Source: Pseudoalteromonas shioyasakiensis (lineage in GTDB: Bacteria; Pseudomonadota; Gammaproteobacteria; Enterobacterales; Alteromonadaceae). Taken from it: a stretch of 61,388 bases of DNA. Below, piece after piece: positions 1-13,606 of this stretch. The position numbers and the translations under genes are program-made. A model generated the notes under the pieces. That model did not search any database, was not told where the DNA came from, and was given only the letters and a program-made list of their open reading frames with translations. The stretch spans positions 1 through 61,388 of the forward strand of contig NZ_LRUE01000006.1 in the NCBI RefSeq assembly GCF_001550135.1, in the 5' to 3' direction. Each line of letters opens with the position of its first letter. The stretch's first letter is position 1.

Positions 1-370
1 TCGATATCGAATTGACTGTGCTGAAACAAGTAAACTTGTTTCCGTTGGTCACTCAGTTCAATTGAGACTCTAAATTTGTTTGCGTTACTTAGTAAACTAA
101 GCTTCGCTGTTAGAACTCAATCTGCACGAGTGCCCACACAGATGATTGCTTTATATTGTTAAAGAACGTTGCGACGTTGTCGCTAGGGATGCGTATAATA
201 CATCCTTAATTTTTCGAGTCAACACTTAATTTTAAACTTTCTTTTTAGACCGTTTTAAACCGAAGTTTTACTTAACTCTCTGTCACCTTGTTCAGCGCTT
301 TTCATTGCTGCCCGCCGTGTCAGTGGATGCGCATTATAGGGATGCGAAGAATTAACGCAAGCACTTTTTG
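1..370 (-). promoter_or_regulatory. rRNA operon promoter and leader (16S gene lies beyond the left end)
   Basis: This stretch has no credible gene. Read on the minus strand it has two promoters and a leader typical of rrn operons. P1 has -35 TTGCGT (355-360) and -10 TATAAT (333-338), 16 bp apart. P2 has -35 TTGACT (217-222) and -10 TATTAT (195-200), also 16 bp apart. A boxA-like antitermination sequence GTTCTTTAACAAT lies at 155-167. The segment just downstream of P1 is nearly the same as the one at the right end of the window, in inverted orientation. Short hairpins in 1-110 may be part of the 16S processing stem. The 16S gene itself is not in the window. Confidence 0.85.
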
Positions 371-479
371 AAGGTTTTTTTGATTATTTTCAAATTAGTA
401 CAATAACCATACAAATAAAGGGCTGCAGAGGGGTTTTAGCTCAAAAAGCAGTCATTTTTGTGAGAATAAAATGGCATAG

Positions 480-520
480 AAAAAGCGACATACTTTAAAT
501 TAGCTATGTCGCTTTTTATT
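480..520 (-). terminator. Rho-independent terminator after the collagen-linker lipoprotein gene
   Basis: A 13-bp stem (AAAAAGCGACATA paired with TATGTCGCTTTTT) closes a 12-nt loop. It lies 14 bp past the stop codon of the minus-strand gene ending at 534. Both flanks carry T-runs in the matching sense, so it could act in both directions and isolate the gene from the rRNA operon. Confidence 0.8.
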
Positions 521-533
521 TTTATAAGGCGGA

Positions 534-2372
534 TTAGTTAGTAGAAATTTCCCAAACAGCGATTGAACCCGAAATTTCATTACCAACAACTAGCAATGCT
601 TCATTCGTTGCACTTTGTTCTGCAGGTATAAATGCCATACCTTCAGGAGCAAGATCACCTGTTATATCTGCATCAGCTTCTAGGCCACGATTAAAAAAGT
701 AATCCTGGAATGTCACATTGTATGGATTAGTAATATCAAACACCATAATGCCACCCATACGCTCTAACCCGATAAATGCAAATGTACGTTCGCCAATCGT
801 ACCCAGTGCTAACGCTTCTGGTTCTGCACCTTTGTCATCAGAGCGACTATCACCGTCATTTTCATCTTCGTTATTATTGAATGCTGCTCCGTGAACTGAT
901 GCAGTAATACGTGAGATTTGATCGCCCGAGTCAAAAACCACCATGCCGTTACTATCCCAAATGGTAAAAGATCGGGCACCATATGCATAGAGTGATTCAT
1001 ATTCGCCATTATTATCTTCATCACCTTTAACAGTGGTCACTTTTAAACGGCCAATATCACTGTTGTCATTGTTCAGGTAATCAAAATTGCTTGCCAGTGT
1101 TAAGTCTTTAGCTCTGGTTTCATCTATATATGATAAACAACCATCATCTTCATCGTAATCTAGACCACCTTTTGCTAAACAATCAGCTTCGTCGGTTGTA
1201 TCAAAGAAGTATTCTCGTGCATCACCTTCGTTCGCTGTGACAATAAAGTTAGCACCTTTCCAGGTAAAGCTTGAAATAGTATCTGGTTGATACATGCCAT
1301 AGAGACCAGGGTACGATTTAAAGTTAACGCCACCGTCTTTATCTGATGCATCAAAAAGTAAATTAGACCAATCCTTAAATCCTAAGCCTTTAAGCTCTAG
1401 GCTATTATCTTCAAGATTGACGATAGCAAGGGCGTTATTTTCTTGTAGTGACACGTAGGCAAACTTATTGTCTTTCGAAACGCTGATGTATTCAGGTTCT
1501 AAATCCATAGCTACGGTTGTATTAATCAAGTTACCGTTGATTGTTCGACCTGTCGGGTTAGCAAATACAATCCCAAGTTCTTCAAGCTCTGCTTGTTTGT
1601 CGTTATAAGCTGAAAAAGTAAGGCTAATAGCAGTATCTGCAATTACACCATCATTAATATTAATAATGCTGATAGAGCCTTCAGGGTCAATACTGTAATC
1701 ACCATTGGGTTCGCCTTCATTTGCAACCAATACTTTATTGCCATCATGGCTAAAAGTAACCATGTCGGGCAGGGCGCCTACAGTAACATTTTTAATAAAC
1801 TGAGGCTCGTCGCCACTAATATCATAAAATGCGATTAAACCGGCATCACCGGTATTACTTGCAGCCATAGCGACTGCTAAAAGTTCATTATTAGCATCAA
1901 TAGCGATACTGTTTGCATCGCCCACACTGTGCTCATTAAGTGCAAGGGTAATCTCTGAGCTTAAATTAGTGCCGTTTATTACCCCTTCGTTATCTTTAAC
2001 TAAAACTTCACGATCAAAGCTATCGGCTTTCATGATATTAACGACCGCAGAATCACCGGAACTATTGATAGCAAATATTCGTTGTTTAGATGCTTGGTAA
2101 GCAACAATTTCCGCAGCACCTTCAGGGCTTTCTGCGTTCAGCACTGCACGGCCGATAAGATTTATAGTTAAAGCAGCGTTTGCATCTGTACCGTTTGCTC
2201 CGTCAGTTCCGTTTGCACCATCGGTGCCATTTACCCCATCAGTTCCATTAGTACCATTTTGACCTGCAGGACCTTGTTCACCTTGTAGGCCGTCTTTGCC
2301 GTCGTCACCGTCTAATGAGCAGCCAGAAAGAATGGTTAAAAGTGATAGCGCAATAATTGATCTTTTTAACAT
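534..2372 (-). CDS. choice-of-anchor I family lipoprotein with collagen-like linker
   Basis: A 612-aa predicted lipoprotein. The signal peptide ends in the lipobox LSGC (Cys18). Residues 22-63 are a collagen-like Gly-X-Y run of 14 triplets, mostly NGT/DGA/DGT. The rest looks like the beta-propeller of the choice-of-anchor I family: repeated blade-like segments, an EGEP-type motif (VANEGEPNGDYS) and an AEGMAFIPA-like end. Family members are secreted or surface-anchored and some resemble alkaline phosphatases; the function is not established. A Shine-Dalgarno AAGGA precedes the ATG. The gene stands alone between an rRNA leader and glmU. The collagen run probably acts as a flexible stalk (inference). 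Confidence 0.75.
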   Translation of the reverse strand: MLKRSIIALSLLTILSGCSLDGDDGKDGLQGEQGPAGQNGTNGTDGVNGTDGANGTDGANGTDANAALTINLIGRAVLNAESPEGAAEIVAYQASKQRIFAINSSGDSAVVNIMKADSFDREVLVKDNEGVINGTNLSSEITLALNEHSVGDANSIAIDANNELLAVAMAASNTGDAGLIAFYDISGDEPQFIKNVTVGALPDMVTFSHDGNKVLVANEGEPNGDYSIDPEGSISIININDGVIADTAISLTFSAYNDKQAELEELGIVFANPTGRTINGNLINTTVAMDLEPEYISVSKDNKFAYVSLQENNALAIVNLEDNSLELKGLGFKDWSNLLFDASDKDGGVNFKSYPGLYGMYQPDTISSFTWKGANFIVTANEGDAREYFFDTTDEADCLAKGGLDYDEDDGCLSYIDETRAKDLTLASNFDYLNNDNSDIGRLKVTTVKGDEDNNGEYESLYAYGARSFTIWDSNGMVVFDSGDQISRITASVHGAAFNNNEDENDGDSRSDDKGAEPEALALGTIGERTFAFIGLERMGGIMVFDITNPYNVTFQDYFFNRGLEADADITGDLAPEGMAFIPAEQSATNEALLVVGNEISGSIAVWEISTN

Positions 2373-2403
2373 TATTATTTTTCCTTGGAGTTGTATTGAG
2401 GCA

Positions 2404-2427
2404 ATTACAACACGCAGGCATTACAAC
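2404..2427. repeat. 16-bp-period direct repeat ATTACAAC upstream of the lipoprotein gene
   Basis: Two copies of ATTACAAC (2404-2411 and 2420-2427) lie 32-55 bp upstream of the minus-strand lipoprotein start. The spacing could suit a dimeric regulator, but it does not match the 11-bp period of a Pho box. Confidence 0.3.
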
Positions 2428-2463
2428 TATATGGCACTTTTATGAGAACAAAATTTAGTCATA

Positions 2464-2490
2464 AAAAAAGCGAGTATAAACTCGCTTTTT
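2464..2490 (-). terminator. Rho-independent terminator after glmU
   Basis: The stem GCGAGT/ACTCGC, extended by A-run/T-run pairing around a 4-nt loop, lies about 25 bp beyond the glmU stop codon on the minus strand. Confidence 0.85.
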
Positions 2491-2515
2491 ATTTATAAAT
2501 TAGTAGGGTAGCTCA

Positions 2516-3874
2516 TTACTTTTTAGTTGGGCGCTTCCAACCAGTAAGGTTACGTTGTTTACCACGAGCGACTGCAAGCTGCTCATCTTCAACAGTATTA
2601 GTGATAACAGAGCCTGCGCCAATCGTTGCCATTGAGCCAATATTAACAGGGGCCACCAGTGATGAGTTAGAACCGATAAAGGCGTTATCTCCAATAATGG
2701 TTTTTGATTTATTTACGCCATCATAGTTACAAGTAATAGTACCTGCGCCAATATTAACTTTTTCGCCAACTTCAGTGTCGCCTAAGTAGGTTAGGTGGTT
2801 TGCTTTTGAGCCTTTGCCTAAGCGAGTCTTTTTCATCTCAACGAAGTTACCAATGTGTGAGTCTTCTTCCATAATCGCACCAGGGCGAAGGCGGGCATAA
2901 GGACCTAAAGTACATTTAGCAGCAACACTGGCTTCTTCAACTAGTGAGTTAGCTTTAATAACAACGTTATCGCCGATAGTACAATCTTTAAGTACGCAAT
3001 TTGGGCCAATTTGTACGTTATTACCAAGCGTTACTTTACCTTCGAAAATAACATTAACGTCGATCAGTACGTCTTCGCCAGTCGTTACTTCACCACGTAC
3101 ATCAATACGAGCAGGATCAGCAAGTGTTGCGCCGTTTAGCATTAGCTCTTCTGCTTGCCATGCTTGATATGCACGTTCAAGCGCTGAAAGTTGTACGCGA
3201 TTATTAGCACCTTCAACTTCCATCGGATGCTCAGGCTGTGCAGAAGTAATTTCAACACCTTCACTGTGTGCCATCGCCACAATATCTGTTAAGTAATATT
3301 CACCTTGGGCGTTATTATTAGATAGGTTACCTAACCAGCGTTTAAGTAGCGCACCATTAGCAGCCATAATACCGGTATTGATTTCTTTAATCGCAAGTTG
3401 CTCAGGTGAAGCATCTTTTTGTTCGATAATACCTACTAGCTTGCCATTTTCACGGATCATTCGGCCATAACCTGATGGGTCATCTAAGGTAACCGTTAAT
3501 ACTGCTAAGCCTTTTTCTGGAGTCGCAGCAAGAAGCTTTTCTAAGGTTGCGCGTTTTGTTAGTGGCACATCACCATAGAGAATTAATACGGTGTCATCAT
3601 CGGCAATGTGTTCTTTAGCAACAGCGACAGCATGACCTGTACCGAGTTGTTCTTCTTGTAATACCCAGTTTACTTGGTTGTGCGATAGGGCTTCTTGAAG
3701 CTGCTCACGGCCATGACCGTAAACAAGATTTGTTTCACGAGCGCCAAGGGCAGTGGCATTATCAATAACGTGCTGAACCATAGGTTTGCCAGCAACTTTG
3801 TGTAATACCTTAGGTAGAGCAGAGCGCATACGGGTGCCTTTACCCGCAGCGAGAATAACGGTAGTCAGAGACAT
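2516..3874 (-). CDS. glmU: bifunctional UDP-GlcNAc pyrophosphorylase / glucosamine-1-phosphate acetyltransferase
   Basis: A 452-aa enzyme for the last two steps to UDP-GlcNAc, the precursor of peptidoglycan and LPS. It acetylates glucosamine-1-phosphate with acetyl-CoA, then transfers UMP from UTP. The N-terminal nucleotidyltransferase domain has the signature [11 protein letters not shown] (residues 8-18). The C-terminal half (from about residue 250) is a left-handed beta-helix of hexapeptide repeats with the conserved [19 protein letters not shown] stretch. Length matches the family. It follows atpC on the same strand as in many gammaproteobacteria, but a terminator and about 270 bp separate them, so it probably has its own promoter. 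Confidence 0.97.
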   Translation of the reverse strand: MSLTTVILAAGKGTRMRSALPKVLHKVAGKPMVQHVIDNATALGARETNLVYGHGREQLQEALSHNQVNWVLQEEQLGTGHAVAVAKEHIADDDTVLILYGDVPLTKRATLEKLLAATPEKGLAVLTVTLDDPSGYGRMIRENGKLVGIIEQKDASPEQLAIKEINTGIMAANGALLKRWLGNLSNNNAQGEYYLTDIVAMAHSEGVEITSAQPEHPMEVEGANNRVQLSALERAYQAWQAEELMLNGATLADPARIDVRGEVTTGEDVLIDVNVIFEGKVTLGNNVQIGPNCVLKDCTIGDNVVIKANSLVEEASVAAKCTLGPYARLRPGAIMEEDSHIGNFVEMKKTRLGKGSKANHLTYLGDTEVGEKVNIGAGTITCNYDGVNKSKTIIGDNAFIGSNSSLVAPVNIGSMATIGAGSVITNTVEDEQLAVARGKQRNLTGWKRPTKK

Positions 3875-4102
3875 TAAAACAATATCCTTCTTTCTTTGTT
3901 TTAGTGGGACGTAATGAATTTAGCTATAAACATGCAAAGTTGCGCAAGTCACATCATGTGCAAATACTCAATCCTAGCTTGAAGGAAAGAACCTTGTATA
4001 AAAGCTTAGCTCATTATCAATTAACACATTGTAGCGGGGAAAAGTGCAGGTTATAAGTACAATGATCAGAATAGGGTATAAAACAGTGAATTTTAGACAC
4101 AA

Positions 4103-4127
4103 AAAAGCCCACGTTAAGTGGGCTTTT
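4103..4127 (-). terminator. Rho-independent terminator of the ATP synthase operon
   Basis: A 10-bp perfect stem (AAAAGCCCAC/GTGGGCTTTT) with a 5-nt loop lies 17 bp downstream of the atpC stop codon. On the minus strand it ends in a U-rich tail. Confidence 0.85.
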
Positions 4128-4143
4128 CGAAAACCGAGTAGGC

Positions 4144-4566
4144 TTACTTTTTACGTAATTGTTGAATTACGCGAAGTTGAGCGATTGCTTCAGCAAGCTG
4201 TACTGCAGCTTGTTGATAATCTAACTCAGCAGTTGACGTATTCGCCATTTGCTCTTCAGCATCACGTTTAGCTTTTTCAGCCGCTTGCTCGTCTAGGTCT
4301 TCACCACGTACTGCAGTATCTGCAAGAATCGTGATGCGATCAGGTTGAACTTCTAGCGTGCCGCCAGCAATATACATCACGTCTTCGTGACCAAATTGCT
4401 TAACTAAACGTACCATACCAGGTTTTAGGGCAGTTAATAATGGAGCGTGACCATAGTTAACACCAAGGTCACCTTCACTACCACTCACTTGAATCGATTC
4501 AACCAGACCAGAGAACAAGCTCTCTTCTGCGCTTACTACGTCAAGATGTACAGTCATAGCCGCCAT
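4144..4566 (-). CDS. atpC: F1Fo ATP synthase subunit epsilon
   Basis: A 140-aa subunit of the central stalk, which couples rotation to catalysis and can inhibit ATP hydrolysis. The N-terminal beta-sandwich begins [20 protein letters not shown] and carries a conserved [19 protein letters not shown] region. The C-terminal half is a pair of helices rich in Ala, Glu and Gln. A strong AGGAGG stands 5 nt before the chosen ATG. It is the last gene of the atp operon, 13 bp after atpD, and is followed by a terminator. Confidence 0.97.
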   Translation of the reverse strand: MAAMTVHLDVVSAEESLFSGLVESIQVSGSEGDLGVNYGHAPLLTALKPGMVRLVKQFGHEDVMYIAGGTLEVQPDRITILADTAVRGEDLDEQAAEKAKRDAEEQMANTSTAELDYQQAAVQLAEAIAQLRVIQQLRKK

Positions 4567-4579
4567 ACTACCCTCCTAA

Positions 4580-6858
<2,279 letters not shown>

Positions 6859-6917
6859 GACTCTCTCTCCGAATCAGGTGGGCTTTAGTTGCCTAAAGCT
6901 CACCATTCATAACTAAA

Positions 6918-8459
6918 TTACCAAGTTTGCGTCGACTTGAACTTCTCTAGAAGTTCTTTAAGTTGAGCTTCAATCTCAGCGTTGTAGTTACCAGTTTCAT
7001 TGATTTGAGCCATTAGCTCTGCGTATGTGCTGTTTGCATAAGAAATTAGGCCAGCTTCGAAATCCATGATTTTCGCGATTTCGATGTCTTTTAGGTAGCC
7101 TTTTTCAGCAGCAAATAGCGACAGAGACATTTCAGCAACAGACATTGGTGCGTACTGTTTCTGCTTCATTAGCTCTGTTACGCGCTCACCATGCTCTAAT
7201 TGAGCACGTGTTGCATCGTCAAGGTCAGACGCGAACTGCGAGAACGCAGCTAATTCACGGTACTGAGCTAACGCTAGACGGATACCACCACCTAGTTTCT
7301 TAACGATTTTAGTTTGCGCTGCACCACCAACACGAGATACCGAGATACCAGCGTTAACAGCTGGACGGATACCTGAGTTGAATAAGTCAGTTTCTAAGAA
7401 GATCTGACCATCGGTGATAGAGATAACGTTTGTCGGTACGAACGCAGAAACGTCGCCGCCTTGAGTTTCAATGATTGGCAATGCCGTCAATGAACCTGTT
7501 TTACCTTTCACTTCACCATTAGTGAACTTCTCAACGTAATCAGCGTTTACACGTGATGCACGCTCTAGAAGACGTGAGTGAAGGTAGAATACGTCACCAG
7601 GGTATGCTTCACGGCCTGGTGGACGCTTAAGTAGTAATGAGATTTGACGGTAAGCAACAGCTTGCTTAGATAAATCATCATATACGATTAGCGCGTCTTC
7701 ACCACGGTCACGGAAGTATTCACCCATAGTACAACCAGAGAATGGTGCTAGGTACTGAAGTGCCGCAGATTCAGAAGCAGATGCAACAACAACAATCGTG
7801 TTTTCTAATGCACCGTGCTCTTCTAATTTACGTACTACGTTAGCGATAGTAGATGCTTTTTGACCAACTGCAACGTACACACACTTAACGCCTGTACCTT
7901 TTTGGTTGATGATAGCATCGATTGCTAATGCAGTTTTACCAGTTTGGCGGTCACCGATCACAAGCTCACGTTGACCACGACCTACTGGGATCATCGCATC
8001 GATAGATTTATAACCAGTTTGTACTGGCTCATCTACTGATTGACGTTCGATAACGCCTGGTGCGATTTTCTCAACAGGTTCAAAACCGTCGTTATCTAAA
8101 GCGCCTTTACCGTCGATAGGTGCACCTAGTGTGTTAACAACACGACCAAGTAGACCACGACCAACAGGAACCTCTAGGATACGACCAGTTGATTTAACTT
8201 TTACGCCTTCTTTAAGGTCAGCGTAAGGACCCATTACTACAGCACCTACTGAGTCACGCTCAAGGTTTAGTGCGATAGCATAACGGTTGCCAGGAAGCTC
8301 GATCATCTCACCTTGCATACAGTCAGCAAGACCGTGGATGCGGATGATACCGTCAGTAACAGATACGATAGTACCTTCGTTACGAGCTTCACTTACAACT
8401 TCGAACTGCTCAATACGTTGTTTGATCAGATCTGAAATTTCAGTGGAATTAAGTTGCAT
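6918..8459 (-). CDS. atpA: F1Fo ATP synthase subunit alpha
   Basis: A 513-aa regulatory nucleotide-binding subunit of F1, the same length as the E. coli protein. Walker A is GDRQTGKT at residues 169-176. The family signature [14 protein letters not shown] is present. The N-terminus [16 protein letters not shown] is typical for the gammaproteobacterial protein. It lies 14 bp downstream of atpH. Confidence 0.97.
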   Translation of the reverse strand: MQLNSTEISDLIKQRIEQFEVVSEARNEGTIVSVTDGIIRIHGLADCMQGEMIELPGNRYAIALNLERDSVGAVVMGPYADLKEGVKVKSTGRILEVPVGRGLLGRVVNTLGAPIDGKGALDNDGFEPVEKIAPGVIERQSVDEPVQTGYKSIDAMIPVGRGQRELVIGDRQTGKTALAIDAIINQKGTGVKCVYVAVGQKASTIANVVRKLEEHGALENTIVVVASASESAALQYLAPFSGCTMGEYFRDRGEDALIVYDDLSKQAVAYRQISLLLKRPPGREAYPGDVFYLHSRLLERASRVNADYVEKFTNGEVKGKTGSLTALPIIETQGGDVSAFVPTNVISITDGQIFLETDLFNSGIRPAVNAGISVSRVGGAAQTKIVKKLGGGIRLALAQYRELAAFSQFASDLDDATRAQLEHGERVTELMKQKQYAPMSVAEMSLSLFAAEKGYLKDIEIAKIMDFEAGLISYANSTYAELMAQINETGNYNAEIEAQLKELLEKFKSTQTW

Positions 8460-8473
8460 GCTCTTTTTCCCAA

Positions 8474-9007
8474 TTACGATTGTAGTGATGTAGCTAAGCG
8501 GGCTAATTTGCCACGTACTGAGCCGTCGATTACAGTGTCACCCGCCTTAATGATAAGACCGCCAACAACTGTAGTATCTTCACTACAATTCAGCTTAACT
8601 TTGCGTGCGAAACGTTTTTCAAGTGCCGCTACCAATGTTGCTTGCTGCTCAGCAGCAAGCGGTGTTGCAGAAATCACGTCAACGTCGATTTCTTTGTCGT
8701 AGTCCGCTTTAAATTCAGCGAATAACTCAGCAACAGCAGGCAGTGCAACTAAACGTCCATTTTCAGCCATCACCTTGATTAGGTTCTGACCTTGTTCGTT
8801 GAGCTGCTCTGCACAGATCTTGATAAACAGATCTGCTTGTTCAGTAGCAGTAGGCAATCCAGCTAGCGCGGCAGCGGCTTGCTCGTTGCTGGCAACGTGG
8901 CCAGCAAAGAACAACATGTCGTTCCAACTTTCAACAGTGCCTTTTTCAACGGCAAGTTCAAAAGCCGCTTTAGCGTATGGGCGAGCGATAGTAGCCAATT
9001 CAGACAT
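8474..9007 (-). CDS. atpH: F1Fo ATP synthase subunit delta
   Basis: A 177-aa OSCP/delta subunit that joins the peripheral stalk to the top of F1. The N-terminus [19 protein letters not shown] fits the family, and the C-terminus carries [20 protein letters not shown]. An AGGAGG is 8 nt from the ATG at 9007; the ATG two codons upstream would be only about 2 nt from it, so I prefer the inner start. It lies 16 bp after atpF. Confidence 0.96.
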   Translation of the reverse strand: MSELATIARPYAKAAFELAVEKGTVESWNDMLFFAGHVASNEQAAAALAGLPTATEQADLFIKICAEQLNEQGQNLIKVMAENGRLVALPAVAELFAEFKADYDKEIDVDVISATPLAAEQQATLVAALEKRFARKVKLNCSEDTTVVGGLIIKAGDTVIDGSVRGKLARLATSLQS

Positions 9008-9023
9008 GCTCATACCCTCCTAA

Positions 9024-9494
9024 TTACAGCTCAGCGACAAGTTTTTCAACGATGTCACTGTGTGCGGCTTGATTGATTTCGCGCTCTAAAATCTTCTCAG
9101 CACCAACCACTGCCAGCGTCGCTACTTGTTTACGTAGTTCTTCTGTTACACGGTTACGCTCTGCTTCGATTTCAGAGTGCCCTTGAGCAATAATTTTTTC
9201 ACGCTCTTGTTGACCACGAACAGTTTCTTCGTCAACGATTAGCGTGGCACGCTTTTTAGCTTGTTCAATGATATCAGCCGCTTGAGCTTTTGCCTCTTTA
9301 AGCTGCTCAGCAGCTTTCTTTTGCGCAAGTTCTAAGTCTTTTTCGGCTCTATCAGAGGCAGCTAAACCATCTTCGATTTTCTTCTGGCGAGCTTCAATTG
9401 CACCATTTAGTGGTGGCCATACGTATTTCATACAGAAAAGTACGAAAACCGTAAATGCAATTAATTCACCGATAAGAGTGGCTGTTAAGTTCAC
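9024..9494 (-). CDS. atpF: F1Fo ATP synthase subunit b
   Basis: A 156-aa peripheral-stalk subunit, the same length as in E. coli. One N-terminal membrane helix (about residues 5-25) is followed by a long charged coiled coil rich in Ala, Glu, Lys and Gln. The N-terminus [18 protein letters not shown] is typical. A GGAGG Shine-Dalgarno precedes the start. It lies between atpE and atpH. Confidence 0.96.
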   Translation of the reverse strand: MNLTATLIGELIAFTVFVLFCMKYVWPPLNGAIEARQKKIEDGLAASDRAEKDLELAQKKAAEQLKEAKAQAADIIEQAKKRATLIVDEETVRGQQEREKIIAQGHSEIEAERNRVTEELRKQVATLAVVGAEKILEREINQAAHSDIVEKLVAEL

Positions 9495-9536
9495 GACCGC
9501 TCCTCCTTAAAATAGTAAGCTGTTCAAAAAATAATA

Positions 9537-9797
<261 letters not shown>

Positions 9798-9826
9798 TTA
9801 AAATTAAATTTTAAAAGTGTAAAAAA

Positions 9827-10699
<873 letters not shown>

Positions 10700-11080
10700 T
10701 TAATGATTAAAAAAAACGGGCGCAAACAATCCGCTAAATAACACCAATACATAAACACAGAAAAACGGTAATAAAACGACCGTGTAAGACTTCAGTATCA
10801 GTGCAAACAAAACGATTGTTAGCATAAATTTTAATCCGTTGCCGCGCTTTAGCGAGGCATACACTTGATTTACTCGACTTGCACCCATATAACGGAATGC
10901 ATAGACAGCAAATACAAAATTAGGGAGTAGTGCAACAGCTCCGCCAGCAAGCGCTGACTGGCCGGCATTGACTCCCCAACCTATAAAAACAATTACTGCA
11001 GCGATTAATGCTACGATACCCTGAAGACAAATTAATTTAAATGCGGCAAGCCTATACGGCCTTGCTAACCTATTAGTCAC
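10700..11080 (-). CDS. atpI: ATP synthase assembly protein I
   Basis: A 126-aa membrane protein with four predicted hydrophobic helices, first gene of the atp operon. AtpI proteins help assemble the c-ring and are not needed for the finished enzyme. The start is GTG with AAGG about 10 nt upstream. The operon promoter should lie in the 159-bp gap toward parB; I could not pick a convincing -35/-10 pair. Confidence 0.9.
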   Translation of the reverse strand: MTNRLARPYRLAAFKLICLQGIVALIAAVIVFIGWGVNAGQSALAGGAVALLPNFVFAVYAFRYMGASRVNQVYASLKRGNGLKFMLTIVLFALILKSYTVVLLPFFCVYVLVLFSGLFAPVFFNH

Positions 11081-11239
11081 GTTTTGTTAACCTTTAGAAC
11101 GTTAAATTGTCAGGGTATGAAAACTGGCGAAATTATACTGATTCCTACCAGTTTTGCAACTTGAGTCGACCCTTTGTAGTGCAAAAACACCACAAATGTC
11201 TCTTTTTGGACATGTTATTAATTAATGACGGGAATAGTC

Positions 11240-12151
11240 TTAATTTATACGGCTTAAAATGCCATCCAACTCATCAAGAGTTGTATAAGAGATAACCAGT
11301 TTGCCTTTGCCTTTTTTATTGTAGTTTATTTCTACTTTGGCGCCTAAATTTTCAGCAAGTTTTTGTTCTAACTGTTTGACATCCGGATCTTTTTCTTGCA
11401 CTTCTTTTTTCGGGGCTGGTTCTAAGATAGAGCGAACTAATTTCTCAGTTTCACGAACAGTCAACGCTTTAGCAACCGCTAATCTAGCAGCATCTGACTG
11501 CGCTTCGCCTTCAAGTGCCAATAAACAACGTGCATGACCCATTTCGATGTCGCCATGCTCTAACAAGATTTTAACATCTTCGTTAAGATTATTTAGACGT
11601 AGTAAATTAGTCACAGTCGTACGCGATTTACCAACAGCTTCGGCGACTTGTTGATGAGTGAGTTCAAATTCGTTAAGTAAACGATTCAATGCAATCGCTT
11701 CTTCCATCGCGTTTAGGTCTTCACGTTGGATATTTTCAATCAATGCGATTGCAACGGCTGCTTCATCTGGTACATCTTTGATGATACATGGAACAGCATC
11801 TAATTTTGCAAGTTGAGCAGCACGCCAACGACGTTCACCAGCAATAATTTCATATTTGTCTGCACCAATTTGGCGCACAACAATTGGCTGAATGATGCCT
11901 TGAGCACGAATTGAGCTGGCTAACTCTTCTAGCGCTTCTTCAGACATGTCTTTACGCGGTTGATATTTACCCGATTGTAAAAACTCAATCGCTAATTTTT
12001 GCAGCTCACCTTTGCTTTGCTCTGCAACAACTTCAGAGACTTGCTCTGGTGTTGCTGTCGCTTGTTGCTGATTATTTGCACTTGGGGCAGGTTTTGATGA
12101 ACTTAATAAAGCGTCGAGTCCTCGGCCTAAACCGCGTTTTTTAGCAGACAT
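11240..12151 (-). CDS. parB: chromosome partitioning protein ParB (CTP-dependent clamp, parS binder)
   Basis: A 303-aa ParB/Spo0J homologue. Order: basic N-terminus (KKRGLGRGLDALL), Gln/Ala-rich linker, ParB N-domain with the GERRWRAAQLA motif used for CTP binding, a helix-turn-helix (THQQVAEAVGKSRTTVTNLLRL) and a C-terminal dimerisation domain. It binds parS, and two parS sites are visible inside recF about 17 kb away. It lies 20 bp after parA in the same operon. Confidence 0.96.
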   Translation of the reverse strand: MSAKKRGLGRGLDALLSSSKPAPSANNQQQATATPEQVSEVVAEQSKGELQKLAIEFLQSGKYQPRKDMSEEALEELASSIRAQGIIQPIVVRQIGADKYEIIAGERRWRAAQLAKLDAVPCIIKDVPDEAAVAIALIENIQREDLNAMEEAIALNRLLNEFELTHQQVAEAVGKSRTTVTNLLRLNNLNEDVKILLEHGDIEMGHARCLLALEGEAQSDAARLAVAKALTVRETEKLVRSILEPAPKKEVQEKDPDVKQLEQKLAENLGAKVEINYNKKGKGKLVISYTTLDELDGILSRIN

Positions 12152-12171
12152 GTTATTTTTTTACCTCGAAG

Positions 12172-12957
12172 TTAGGCTACTGCTGAAGATGTTTTCTCTT
12201 TTCTACGTAACATTTCGCCGGCTAGGGCTAAGTAAGCTTTAGCACCACTTGATGCACGATCATAATACATGGCAGGGGCACCAAAACTCGGCGCTTCTGC
12301 TAAACGGACATTACGTGGGATAACGGTACGATATACTTTATCGCCAAAATGTTGTTTGAGTTGTTCTGATACATCATTTGCAAGGCGATTGCGCGGATCA
12401 TACATGGTGCGCAAAATCCCTTCAATTGTTAACGCTGGGTTTACTAGCTTAGATAGCTGCGTAATGGTATCCATTAATGCCGTTAAACCTTCAAGGGCAT
12501 AATACTCACATTGCATCGGAACTAAAATCGAATCTGCGGCAGCCATTGCATTAACAGTAAGCATGTTAAGTGAAGGCGGGCAGTCGATAAAAATGAAATC
12601 GTATTGGTCTTGAATTTGTTCAAGCGCATTACGTAAACGCACTTCACGAGCAAACAATTCCATTAGTTTAACTTCAGCGGCAGTCACATCGCCATTAGCA
12701 GCAATTAAGTGATACTCACCTGAGGTTTCTTTATTGATCACTTCATCGATTGGTGTTTCTTCAATCAATAAATCGTAAATAGTCGCAACATCACCGTATT
12801 TATCGACACCACTACCCATGGTAGCGTTTCCTTGCGGATCAAGATCGATTAATAACACTTTACGCTTCGTCGCGGCCATCGATGCCGCGAGATTCACAGC
12901 GGTGGTTGTTTTACCAACACCACCTTTTTGGTTTGCTAATGCGATGACTTTTGCCAC
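12172..12957 (-). CDS. parA: chromosome partitioning ATPase ParA (Soj)
   Basis: A 261-aa deviant-Walker ATPase that drives segregation of ParB-parS complexes over the nucleoid. The deviant Walker A KGGVGKT is at residues 11-17 and the Walker B-like region is FIFIDCPPSLNML. The start is GTG (MAKVIALANQ), with GGGA about 10 nt upstream. It lies between rsmG and parB, the usual rsmG-parA-parB order next to the origin. Confidence 0.96.
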   Translation of the reverse strand: MAKVIALANQKGGVGKTTTAVNLAASMAATKRKVLLIDLDPQGNATMGSGVDKYGDVATIYDLLIEETPIDEVINKETSGEYHLIAANGDVTAAEVKLMELFAREVRLRNALEQIQDQYDFIFIDCPPSLNMLTVNAMAAADSILVPMQCEYYALEGLTALMDTITQLSKLVNPALTIEGILRTMYDPRNRLANDVSEQLKQHFGDKVYRTVIPRNVRLAEAPSFGAPAMYYDRASSGAKAYLALAGEMLRRKEKTSSAVA

Positions 12958-12970
12958 AGTGCTCTGATCC

Positions 12971-13591
12971 CTAGTCTTTAGATAGAATGATTAGATGTCT
13001 TTGCGCATCTAACTCAGGTACTTCCAAGCTGATTTTTTCATCAAACTTAATACCTTTAGGTAATGAGTCTAGTTCTTCGCTCGGAAATACGCCTTTTAAG
13101 GCGATAAATTTACCTGAATGATCAATCAAGTGCGCACACCAGTCAACCATATCTTGTAAAGAGGCGAATGCACGACTTAATACACCATCTAATTTAACAC
13201 TTGGTTGATATTCTTCAACTCTAGACTGCACTGGGGTTACATTTTCAAGACCAAGTGCATGTTTTACCTGCATCAAAAAGCGCACGCGTTTACCTAAACT
13301 ATCTAACAATACAAATTGTGTATCAGGTAAAGCGATGGCTAATACGATACCCGGTAAACCAGGACCCGTACCTACATCAATGTAATGTTTGCCTTTAAGG
13401 TGTGGTGCAACAACTAAGCTATCCATAATATGTTTAACCATCATTTCTTCAGGTAAACGAACAGAGGTTAAGTTATACGCTTTGTTCCACTTGTCTAATA
13501 ATTCAACATATTGCACAAGTTGTTGTTGCTGTTTTTCTGTTAGCGCAATATCAGTTTGCGCTAACAGCGAAGTTAATTGTTGTTGTAACAC
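12971..13591 (-). CDS. rsmG: 16S rRNA (guanine-527-N7)-methyltransferase
   Basis: A 206-aa SAM-dependent methyltransferase of the 530 loop of 16S rRNA. The SAM motif I is [16 protein letters not shown], and the N-terminal [12 protein letters not shown] segment is family-specific. I choose GTG at 13591 ([10 protein letters not shown]), which has AGGA about 5 nt upstream and matches the E. coli N-terminus and length; TTG or GTG codons five and four positions earlier are weaker. It directly follows mnmG (gidA-gidB pair). Confidence 0.95.
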   Translation of the reverse strand: MLQQQLTSLLAQTDIALTEKQQQQLVQYVELLDKWNKAYNLTSVRLPEEMMVKHIMDSLVVAPHLKGKHYIDVGTGPGLPGIVLAIALPDTQFVLLDSLGKRVRFLMQVKHALGLENVTPVQSRVEEYQPSVKLDGVLSRAFASLQDMVDWCAHLIDHSGKFIALKGVFPSEELDSLPKGIKFDEKISLEVPELDAQRHLIILSKD

Positions 13592-13606
13592 TGTATTCCT
13601 CACCAA

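Noticed and set aside
2404..2427. Pho box before the collagen-linker lipoprotein
   Set aside because: The direct repeat has period 16 rather than 11 and does not match CTGTCAT.
4044..4271. Plus-strand open frame across the atpC terminator
   Set aside because: It covers the terminator hairpin and the 3' end of atpC; a shadow of those.
8287..9076. Overlapping plus-strand frames antisense to atpA, atpH and atpF
   Set aside because: They mirror strongly conserved genes, have no ribosome binding sites and look like antisense artefacts.
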